A stretch of DNA of 64,000 bases. It comes from Alopecurus myosuroides. Its lineage: Eukaryota; Streptophyta; Magnoliopsida; Poales; Poaceae. A program made the position numbers and the translations under genes. Shown one piece after another: positions 54,591 to 64,000 of this stretch (within the stretch, counting starts at the first letter, position 1; every line of letters begins with the position of its first letter). The stretch spans positions 47,613,920 through 47,677,919 of the forward strand of contig CM054063.1 of assembly GCA_028641055.1 (NCBI GenBank), given 5' to 3'. The notes below the pieces were generated by a model that saw only the letters and a program-made list of their open reading frames with translations, was not told the origin of the DNA and ran no database searches.

Positions 54591-55311
54591 ATGAGTATTC
54601 CTGAAGTTGAGGTTCGTTCTTTTAGGCAACAAGGGGGAGGGAGTTTAAAATATGCTTGGTATAGAATAAATGATGCTCATAATAGGTGTACAAAAAAAAC
54701 ATTCTACCTTGATACTCCTGAGGAATTTTTATGTTGGTATTAGTGGCTGGTATAGGCATGTGTTAGATACTCTTACGGGTGGAAATTTTCTAGGAACTCC
54801 TGTCTTGGAAGCCTGCAATTTGATTGAAAGTTTGGTAGGAGCACCCCCCCCCACTATAACTGTTAAAACTGAGACCATTTTGGAGGATGTTATTAATAAA
54901 CTAAACTCTTTGGAAATGAACTTACCAATTTTCCTTGATAATGCTAGCAAAGTTAATTAATCAATAATTACTATTGATAAAAGAATCACTGCTCTAGAAG
55001 CTAGCAACACTCATGATGATCAAAATTTTAGGATTGGTAAACTAGAGGAGGCTATGGGAACTTTAAGCTCAACTTTTTCATCTCTTAATTTCAAAAAGGA
55101 GAAAGCCTTTGTGGGAAAGGAGCAAAGATTCATGTGTGTTCCCAAGATAACTAAACCCAAATCTCAATATGTGCTCAAAATTGCTAAAACAATTCATGAA
55201 ACTAAGAGTGACCTTCATGTTGAATCTTCAGAAGCACCTAGAGTGCCTATTGCTGCAAATAATGATTTAGAGGAAGTTATAGATGTTGATGCTTCACTTG
55301 AAAATACTTGA
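54591..55311 (+). pseudogene. gag-like relic of gypsy copy 1, frameshift and stop
   Basis: The frame begins MSIPEVEVRSFRQQGGGSLK. At a run of eight A near 54693 the homology moves to the next frame (LRNFYVGISGWYRHVLDTLT). The new frame contains a TAA at 54958-54960 but stays open on both sides (IDKRITALEASNTHDDQNFR, IGKLEEAMGTLSSTFSSLNF) until TGA at 55309-55311. The segment resembles the middle of an Athila-type gag protein, with a probable coiled coil in the last part. The N-terminal gag portion is missing here; a similar but different gag piece lies at 59138-59844. Confidence 0.7.
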
Positions 55312-57995
55312 GTTGCTTTCTATGCCTAGCTGAAAGGCGTTAAAGAAAAGCGCTACCGGGAGACAACCCGTTTTATTTCTCTATTTTCAACCGATTTTCC
55401 ATCGTTTTCTTTTGTGTGCTTTGCACCTGGGTGTTGTCTATTTCCTTAGCAACCATGATGTATCTTTTCTGTTGTGTTTTTGTAGATCCAAGTAAAGCCT
55501 CTAGTGGAAAGTTGAGACTATATTTCGGATTTCTGCGCAGGAAACAGATTTCTGCTGTCCACCGTTAAATTCGTATAAAATCACAGAAAATTAAAAATGG
55601 CCTAAGTTATTTTGTGCGTAATCCTGGGCTATATATGCAACTTTTCTTAGTTGACCTCTTTTTGATTTGAGAAACAGAAGATTTTCGAGAAAAATCATCT
55701 TTACCTGCTGTCCTGTTTTGACAGATTTCTGCGAATAATTGCATTTGCATCTTAATCTCTTTCTTTTGGTGTTCTTTTGGAAAAAAGAGTTTTAAAGAAG
55801 TGGTGACAGTAGCTAATGTGTTTTTGAGTGTTAGGCTTGTGTTGAAACTGAACCATGTGAATTTATTATTTCGATTTCACTAACGTTGCTAATGAAGATT
55901 GTGAGAAGTTTGGTGTGAAGGAAGTTTTCAAGGGTCAAGAGAAAAGGATGATATGACGTGATTAAGAAGAGTGAAGAGCCTAAGCTTGGGGATGCCCCGG
56001 TGGTACATCCCAGCAAATTCCAAGAATACTCAAGCGTCTAAGCTTGGGGATGTCCAAGGCATCCCCTTCTTCATCGACAAATTATCAGGTCACTTCTAGT
56101 GAAACTATATTTTTATTCGGTCACATCTTATGTGCTTTACTTGGAGCATCTTTTATTTTTTCTTTCAGTTTGTTTTTATTTTTTCAATAAGCTTGGTTGG
56201 ACCCCAGCATTCTTTCATTGGAGAGTGACACACTTCGCTTTTTCATGGGAATACTTTGTATTCTTAATCTTTGTCTGGCTGCTGCATTTATTTAGCTCCT
56301 GTTTTGCATTCATCTCTTATCAGAGCTGTTAGTTTTAGTAGTGTTATGTGAGTACTATAATGTTTTCTTGCTTTATCATATAGATTATTTTTGTTAAAAC
56401 ATATCTTGTATGGTGCTTTGGGAAAAGAAACTGCTGCTTGAGATAGAATGTATAACGGTGCAAGTAGAAGCTTGTATAGACTATGGCTAGAACTTTTAAT
56501 GCCATGCTAAATGTTATTTTAGTTTTAAAGCCTTGTGGTTATTGAGTAGCATGAATAGCCTCAAATAGCTGAGAGTGTTTAATATGCCATTGAAAGATTC
56601 ATGATTTGTTCTTGTCATAGTAAAGCATAAATTTATGGTATTCTCTTTCGAATGTTTTATTTGGTTGACTTGGCTTCACACCATGTTTATGACTATGAAC
56701 CAGTCACGAATAGCCTCCATGACCATTTAGTTTTTGAACTTGTGATACCGCTTATGCTTTAATTAATGATGTTTATGTCGCTATGCATGATTATGGCTCT
56801 TATGCTCTCTTGATTTGTCGCTCCCAGTCTTTTGCTAGCCTCCACCTGTACTGAGTATGAGCTCTACTTGTGCATCCAACTACCTAAAACCAAAGTTTTC
56901 CCATTGCGTCCACCATACCTACCTACATGTGGTATTTAACTGCCACTCCAAGTAAATTGCTCATGTGCTACCTTTAAAACTTTCAAAATTACTCCTGTTT
57001 TGTGTTCCTGTTTTTGCTCATGAGGACATCAATGGAGAATCTTTATCTCACTTGTTGATTGGATTTCACACCCTGGACTAGTGGCTTCATCCGCTTATCC
57101 AAATGATAGAAGAGCTGGCAGCAGGGTGCCCAGCCCCAAATTAATGCAAACAAATTCTCTTCACAATTTTTGCCCCTGATTTATCAGTCAAAGCATAATT
57201 TTGTAAACAAAAGAGAAAGAGGGATGCCCTTCTACCCACATGCGTCCTTCATATGGGAGCCGCTCTTGTGAATCCAGTTGGCTTGTGACATACTGTATTT
57301 TCTGTTTACCATTCGTTGACATTAGCATACATCTCCTAAAATTTAGACACTCCTCCATGGTATGTGATTGTTGGCAGGCACCCAAGGATTCGGTTAGCCA
57401 TGATTTGTGAAAGATGGATGAGAGGAGTGTCAAACTTTTAATACCTCTATTTAATAAAATGAAAAGCTCTAGCACATGAGTAATCCCTGCTTCCCTCTGC
57501 GAAGGGCCTTTCTTTTACTTTTATGTTGAGTCTCCATCTTCTAACTTTATGCACAGTTGAGAGAGCATTTTTTCCATTCCGAGTTTTATGTGCATTTGCC
57601 CATAAACATCAATAATTGATTCATGATGTGCTATTGTTTGTTCTTAAATTATTTGCTCTAGTCTTCCTCATGAACTTTGAAAGTGTCCTCGAATTTATGA
57701 TTTGTCCCACTCTTAAGACTAACGAACTACCACTTTGCCATGCTTTATCTATACTTGAAACAAACGTATATCTTTCAATGCATTGTTACTCATGATCCTT
57801 TATTTGAGATACTCTTCATGATGCAGAGTGATTGCTATGCTTTATTATTAAATTACTATTTATCAAGTTTGTGTTTGAAGTTCTATGATCTCAGCTTGCA
57901 TATGCTTTTACATTATAATAATCAAGTTTATGTTAGTAGCATGTCACCTCAGAAATTATTGTGTTTTATCGTTTACCTACTCGAGGACGAGTAGG
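55312..57995 (+). mobile_element. 3' non-coding region of gypsy copy 1
   Basis: No gene. It begins after gag with ggcgttaaagaaaagcgctaccgggagacaaccc, a block typical of the 3' part of Athila-like Triticeae elements. It runs to the polypurine tract. Its reverse complement forms 61438-64000. ORFs such as 56099-56332 and 57188-57475 are chance frames. Confidence 0.8.
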
Positions 57996-58014
57996 AACTA
58001 AGGTTGGGGATGCT

Positions 58015-59137
58015 TGATACGTCTCCAACGTATCAAATAATTTCTGATGCTCCATGATGATATTATGCCAATTGCTATATGTTTTCTCCCTTCTGTATAG
58101 CATTTTTACACGTTTTTGGGACTAACCTATTAACAAGATGCCAAGTGCCAGTTCCCTGTTTTCTGCTGTTTTTTATTTCAGAAAAGTTGTTCTGGAAATA
58201 TTCTCGGAATCGGACCCCAGAAAGCCCGAAGTTCCCATTTTCCCGGGAAGCATCCAGAAGACCGAAGAGGAGTCGAAGACGAGCACCAGAGGGCCCACAC
58301 CATGGGGTGCCCCCCTTGGCCGCGCCAGCTGGTGGTGTGGGCCCCCGCAGGGCTACACCACCTTGGCCCTTTCGCCTATATATTCCCCTTTGATGGAAAA
58401 TCCTAAGCACGTGATCAAATATCCCCGAAATGTTCTGTAGCTGCCGTCGTCGTCAACCCTAGATCAGGGGGGTTCTGAAGCTGTCTCCCGGCACGCTGCC
58501 GGAGAGGAGATCATCACCGGAGGCCTCTCCATCACCATGCCTGCCTCCAGAGTGATGCGTGAGTAGTTCATCCTTGGACTACGGGTCCATAGTAGTAGCT
58601 AGATGGTTGTCTTCTCCTCAAATGCCTCCATGTTTAGATCTCGTGAGCTGCCTAACATGATCGAGATTGTTCTTATGTAATTCTTTGTGTTGTGTTTGCT
58701 GGGATCCGATGAATATTGAATTTATGCCAAGTTGATTATAGTATTTATTGCATATGTTATTTGTGATCTTGCATGCTTTACGTTGCTAGTGGTTGCTCTG
58801 GCCAAGTAGTTGCTAGTGACTCCAAGAGGGAGTATTTATGCTAGATAGTGGGTTCATGCCTCCTTTTCGCCTGTGTTCGAGTGACAGAAATATGACGGGG
58901 GAGGATGTGCTGTTGCCACTAGGGAGAAAACAACGTTGTGAGTGCTCGCGTGTACAATCATTGCTTACATTACACACATTGTTTAATGCAATTATCTGTT
59001 GCTTGAAACTTAATACCTAAGGGGGTTCAGATGATAACCTGAGGGTGGATTATTAGTCATAGATGCAGTTGGATTACGGTCTGTGTATATTGTTGTAATG
59101 CCTGCACTAAATATCATAGTAGTCATCATGTCATGAA
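58015..59137 (+). repeat. Truncated 3' LTR of gypsy copy 1
   Basis: It matches the 5' LTR from TGATACG to tcatgtcatgaat. After that the last 450 bp or so of the LTR are absent and gag sequence begins. A TATA box equivalent is at 58376-58383. Confidence 0.85.
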
Positions 59138-59844
59138 TTTAAAACACATAAAAAACTTGCAAAAGTGGGAGACAGAACTAAGTTGTGTGACTACACAAAC
59201 ACTCCAAATGATCAATTTATTGTTTGGCCCATTGCCACACCTGAGATAAGAGCTGATAGTTATGAAGTAAGTCCTAATTTGTTGAACTTGATAACTAGGG
59301 AACAATTTGGCGGTAGTGCTGTGGAGGATGCCTCTATGCATCTTCATGATTTTTTTGAAATATGTGACATGCAAAATTTAAAGATGCGGAAAGTGATATT
59401 CTAAAACTCAAGTTATTTCCATTCTCATTTAGATGAAAAGCTAAAGAGTGGTCGCATTCACTACCTACTGATAGTATTAATTCTTGGGATGCGATTTAAT
59501 TAAGAAATATTATCCCCCTGTTAAAATTTTGCAAAATACAAACAATATTCTTTCTTTTAGGCAGAATGAAAATGAACACGTTGTCATGGCTTGGGATAGG
59601 ATAAAATTTATGCTTAGAAATTTTCCATCTCATGGAGTTAGCGAATGGACCATATTACACTCTTTTTTATAATGGTCTAAATTACATGTCTAGAAATATT
59701 CTCGATTCTGGTGCTAGAGGGGCTTTTATGAGAAAAACTATAGTATAAGCTAAGAAAATCCTAGAAAGTATTTTGCAAAACTATAGTCAATGGAATACTG
59801 AAAGAGAACCTAATCCATATAATAAAGTAAACTCCGTAGAAGAA
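59138..59844 (+). pseudogene. gag N-terminal relic of an Athila-like gypsy element
   Basis: The plus strand reads EIRADSYEVSPNLLNLITRE, GGSAVEDASMHLHDFFEICD, then after frame changes LKLKLFPFSF, KAKEWSHSLPTDSINSWDAI, NENEHVVMAWDRIKFMLRNF and SHGVSEWTILHSF. This is the Retrotrans_gag domain. At least two internal stops and two or more frameshifts interrupt it. It directly follows the truncated LTR (58015-59137), so a deletion removed the LTR end, primer-binding site and leader. The minus-strand element at 59845 cuts it off. Confidence 0.85.
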
Positions 59845-61437
59845 TGATGGTGCAGATCTTGCACTCCTTGGGAGAACCCAAGAGGAGGGTGTGATGATCA
59901 CAACGGTAGGAAGTGTTCCCCTTAGTTAAGAACCAGGGTTATCAATCCAGTAGGACAAGGAGGACCTTCGGAAGGTTGATGCCACTGACGGTGGTGCTGG
60001 CACATCACCGGTGTCAGCAACAACGTGGAACCTGCACACAACTCAACCAAAATACTTTTCCCCAACGGTACAGTGAGGTTGTCAATCTCACCGGTCTTGC
60101 TGAAAATAAAGATTAGACGTATAGTGTGGAAAACAGTGTATGCTTGCAGTAAGTAAAGAAAGCAGGAAATTGTTGTGGTTTTTTTAACAATGTGGAAAAT
60201 GGACCGAGGTTCATAGGTTCACTAGTGGTGTCTCTCCATAAAAGATAGCATGCTGGGTGAACAAATTACAGCTAGACAATTGAAAAATAAATGTTGCACC
60301 TTAGTGCACATTATAACATGATGATTAGTATGATATTTAGTGCGGGAATTACAACAAGAAACATAGACCGACATCCATATGCATCTATGACTAATAATCC
60401 ACCCTCAGGTTATCATCCAAACCTCCTTAGGTATTAAGTTGCAAGCAACGGATAATTGCATTAAACAAAGTGTGTAATGTAAGCAATGATTATGCACGCG
60501 GGCACTCTCACCGCTGTTTTCTCCCTAATGGCAACATCACATCCTCCCCCTTCATGTTTCTGTCACTCGAGCAAGGCAACAAGGAGGCATGAACCCACTA
60601 TCTAGCATAAATACTCCCTCTTGGAGTCACTAGCAACTATTTGGCCAGAATAACCACTAGCAACGGAAAGCATGCAAAATCACAGATAACATGTGCAATA
60701 AAGACTATAATAATCTTGGCATAAGGTCAATATTCATCGGATCCTAGCAAACACATTATATAGAATTACATAAGATCAATCTCGATCATGATAGGCACCT
60801 CACGAGATCTAAACATGGAGGCACATGAGGAGGAGACAACCATCTAGTTACAACTATGAACCCGTAGTCCAAGGATGAACTACTCACACATCACTCCGGA
60901 GGCAGGCATGGTGATGTAGAAGCCTCCGGTGATGATTTCCTCTCCTGAAGGGTACCGGAAAACAGCTCTAGAACCCTCCCGATCTAGGGTTGACAGTGAC
61001 GGCGGCTACGGAACTTTTTCGGGGATTTTGATCAGGTACTTAGGGTTTTCCATCCGGGGGGCTTAAATAGGCGAAAGGGCAAAGGCGGTGGAGGTCCAGG
61101 GGCCCCACACCACCCCCTGGCACGACCTAGGGGGGGCCGCGCCACCCATGGTGTGGGCCCCCTGATGCCCCTCTTCGACTCCTCTTCGGTCTTCTAGATG
61201 CTTCCGGGGAAAATAGGACTTCCGGGCTTTGAACTTTCCAATTCTGAGAATATTTCCAGAACAACTTTTATGAAACTAAAAACAGAAGAAAACAGGGAAC
61301 TGGCTCTGTGGCATCTTGTCAATAGGTTAGTCCGGAAAATCGATAAAAATGACATAAAGAAGAGAAAAAAACATGTAGAAATTGGCATAATATCATTATG
61401 GAGCATCAGAAATTAGGGATACGTTTATGACGTATCA
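59845..61437 (-). repeat. 3' LTR of gypsy copy 2
   Basis: Full-length LTR in inverted orientation. The TATA-like site on the minus strand is TATTTAA at about 61063-61069, different from TATATATT in copy 1. The tip reads TGATACGtcataaaCGTATC, again palindromic. Confidence 0.9.
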
Positions 61438-64000
61438 AGCGTCCCCAAGCTTAGTTCCTACTCGTCCTCAAGTAGGTAAACGAGAAAACAATAGGTGATA
61501 TGCTACTAACATAAACTTGATCAATCTAATGTAAAAGCATATGCACGCTGAGATCATAAAACTTTAAACACAAGCATGATAAATAAAACTTTAATAATAA
61601 AGCATAGCAATTACTTTGCATCACGAAGAGTAACTCAAATAAAGGATCACGAATAATAATGCAAAGAAAGGTAAACGTTTGTTTCAGGTATAGAGAAAGC
61701 ATGGCAAAGTGGTATTTCACTAGTCCTTAAGAGTGGGACAAAATATAAATGCCAGGACACTTTCAAAGTTCAAGAGGAAGACTAGAACAAATAATTTAAG
61801 AACTAATGATATCACATCATGAAGTGATTATTGATGTTTATGGGACAAATGCTAGAGCTTTTTATTTTATAAATCAGAGGTATTAAAAATTTGACATTTG
61901 TGGAGGAATGTCTATATTTTAGGAGGGGTGTATCCTAGTGTCAACGAATGGTAAACAGACAATACAGTACGTCACAAGCCAACTGGATTCAAAAGAGCGG
62001 CTCTCATGGTGAAGGACGCAACTGGTGTAGAAGGTCATCCCTCTTTCTCTTTTGTTTACACAATTATGCTTTGACTGATATGATCAGGGGAAAAATAGTG
62101 AAGAGAATTTTTTTATATTACTTTGGGGCTGGGCACCCCGCTGCCAGCTCTTCTATCATTTGGATAAGCGGATGAAGCCACTAGTCCAGAGTGTGAAATC
62201 CAATCAACAAGTGAGATAAATATTCTCTATTGACGTCCTCATGAGCAAAAACAAGAACACAAAGCAGGACTAATTTTGAAGGTTTTAAAGGTAGCACATG
62301 AGAAATTTACTTTGGAATGGCAGTTAAATACCATATGTAGGTAGGTATGGTGGACACAATGGGAAAAACTTTGGTTTAAGGGAGTTTGGATGCACGAGTA
62401 GAGCTCATACTCAGTATAGGTGGAGGCTACCAAAAGATTGGGAGGGACAAATCAAGAGAGCATAAGAGCCATAATCATGCATAGCGACATACACATCATT
62501 AATTAAAATATAAGCAGTATCACAAGTTCAAAAACTAAGTGGTCATGGAGGCTGTTTGTGACTGGTTTGTAGTCATAAACATGGTGTGAGCATGCGCCAA
62601 GTCAACCAAATAAAACATTCAAAAGAGAATACCATATATTGATGCTTTACTATGACAAGAACAACTCATGAATCTTTCAAAACATATTAAACACTCTCAG
62701 CTATTTGAGGCTAATCGTGCTACTCAATAACCACAAGGCATTAAAACTAAAATAACATTTAGCATGTCATGAAAAAGTTGTAGCCACAGTCTATACAAGT
62801 TTCTACTAGTACTGTTATAAATTCTACTTCAAGCAGCAGTTTTCTTTCTGCCAACAAGCACCATACAAAACATGCTTCAACAAAAATATTCTTTATGATA
62901 CAGCAAGAAAACATGAGAGTACTCAAATAATACTACTAAAACTAACAGCTCTGATAAGAGATGCATGCAAAACTGGGGCTAAATAAATGCAGCAGCCAAA
63001 CAGAGACTAAGAATACAACGTATTCTCATGAAAAAGCGGAGCGTTTCACTCTCCAATAAAAGAATGTTGGGTTCCAACCAAGATTATTATGATAGTAAAA
63101 AAAAACTGAAAGCAAAAGCAAAAGCAAACTGAAAACAAAAATAAAATACGCTCCAAGCAAAGCACATAAGATGCGACCGAATAAAAATATAGTTTCATTA
63201 GAAGTGACCTGATAATTTGTTGATGAAGAAGGGGATGCCTTGAGCATCCCCAAGCTTAGACGCTTGATTCTTCTTAGAATTTGCTGGGATGTACCACCAG
63301 GGTATCCCCAAGCTTAGGCTTTTAACTCTTCTTGATCACATCATATCATCCTCTTCTCTTGACCCTTGAAACCTTCCTTCACATAAAAAATCTCACAATC
63401 TTCATTAGCAACGTTAGTGCAATCGAAATAATAAACTCACATGGTTCAGTTTCAACACAAGACTAGAAATAAAAAACACATTAGCTACTGTCACAACTTA
63501 TTTTAAAACTCTTTGTCTCAAAAGAACACCAAAAGAAAGAGATTAAGATGCAAATGCAATAATTCGCAGAAATCTGTCAAAAACAGAACAACAGGCAGAG
63601 ATCGAATTTTTCGAAAATCTTATATTGCTCAAATAAAAAAGTGGTCAACTAATAAAAGTTGCGTATATAACTCATTATTAAGCACAAAAAAGGTCAGGTC
63701 ATTTTGATTATTCAGTGATTTTTAACGGAATTAATAGTGGATAGCAGATATCTGTTTTCTGCGCAGAAATCCGAAATATAGAGTCAACTTTCCAATGGAG
63801 GCTTTACTTGGCTCAACAAAAACACAAAACAAAAGATATAGAAGGGTTTATAAGAAAATAGAAAGCACCCAGGTGCAAAGCACACCAAAGAAAACAAAGA
63901 AAAACAGAATGAAAACAGAGAAATAAAACGGGTTGTCTCCCGGTAGCGCTTTTCTTTAACGCCTTTCAGCTAGGCATAAAAAGGGCAACTCAAGTATTTT
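59845..64000 (-). mobile_element. Athila-like gypsy element (copy 2), inverted, continues past the window
   Basis: The 3' LTR occupies 59845-61437 (1593 bp) and reads TGATACG...CACCATCA on the minus strand. The region 61438-64000 is the 3' non-coding part before it, with the ggcgttaaagaaaagcgcta block at about 63943-63962. Only this 3' part is within the window. It inserted into the gag relic at 59844. Together with copy 1 it forms a large inverted repeat. Confidence 0.92.

Larger units (their letters stand above)
52807..59137 (+). mobile_element. Athila-like gypsy element (copy 1), internally deleted, 3' LTR truncated
   Basis: The 5' LTR (52807-54390) starts TGATACGTCTCCAACGTATC. The primer-binding site tggcgccgctgccgggga is at 54411-54428. 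A gag-like relic (54591-55311) is followed directly by a 3' non-coding region. The polypurine tract (aactaaggttggggatgct, about 57996-58014) precedes the 3' LTR (58015-59137), which stops after about 1.1 kb. Protease, reverse transcriptase and integrase are absent. Sabrina-type Triticeae elements have the same LTR start; the exact family is not fixed here. Confidence 0.88.

Noticed and set aside
56099..57994. Open frames in the gypsy 3' region (56099-56332, 57188-57475, 57740-57994)
   Set aside because: AT-rich, hydrophobic chance frames in the non-coding part before the polypurine tract, not conserved in frame in copy 2.

Overview
This window is nuclear DNA from a large, repeat-rich grass genome, most likely a Triticeae species (wheat, barley, rye or Aegilops type). 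It is built almost entirely of nested plant transposons: a long LTR of the Maximus/SIRE copia type, Athila-type gypsy LTRs that begin TGATACGTCTCCAACGTATC, a CACTA element with GGTCCCGGTT subterminal repeats, and Stowaway, Tourist and hAT MITEs. I see one credible host gene, a small PGG-domain membrane protein at 48750-49151 on the minus strand. There are no rRNA genes, no intact tRNA genes, no CRISPR array and no bacterial features.

Layout. 1-3665: 3' end and 3' LTR (173-2568) of a copia-like element inserted into the LTR of an older relative. 5033-6864: PIF/Harbinger-like element carrying a non-transposase gene (gene A). 7815-9744: a cluster of MITEs. 11975-16808: a solo LTR with GCCAG target duplications. 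18224-about 21165: a 5'-truncated LINE with an RNase H domain, minus strand. 21401-22773: a second Harbinger-like element (gene B). 23068-30230: a CACTA element with a broken transposase, a captured FAR1-type fragment and a gene (C) homologous to gene A. About 30374-48404: a LINE split by a young 10.6 kb LTR element (37302-47904) of the same family as the solo LTR. 48465-48706: a tiny LINE 3' end with 16-bp target duplications, lying 43 bp beyond the stop codon of the PGG gene. 50343-64000: degenerate LTR fragments, then two Athila-like gypsy copies facing each other as a large inverted repeat around a broken gag piece.

The best lead for something undescribed is the gene shared by the Harbinger-like element at 5 kb and the CACTA element at 28 kb. 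Both encode a protein with the block WPDVHLPDGWHLN; the two copies differ at five of 39 bases there, and all five changes are synonymous. Both also carry CCTTTGACC motifs upstream of a TATA-like box. The same protein-coding unit thus travels in two unrelated transposon superfamilies and was under protein-level selection. A second lead is a tandem array with a 159-bp period inside every LTR of the solo-LTR family.

Relative ages can be read from the nesting: the 30-48 kb LINE existed before the LTR element that split it. The two LTRs of that element differ at only about 23 sites in 4.78 kb by eye, which makes it the youngest large insertion here.
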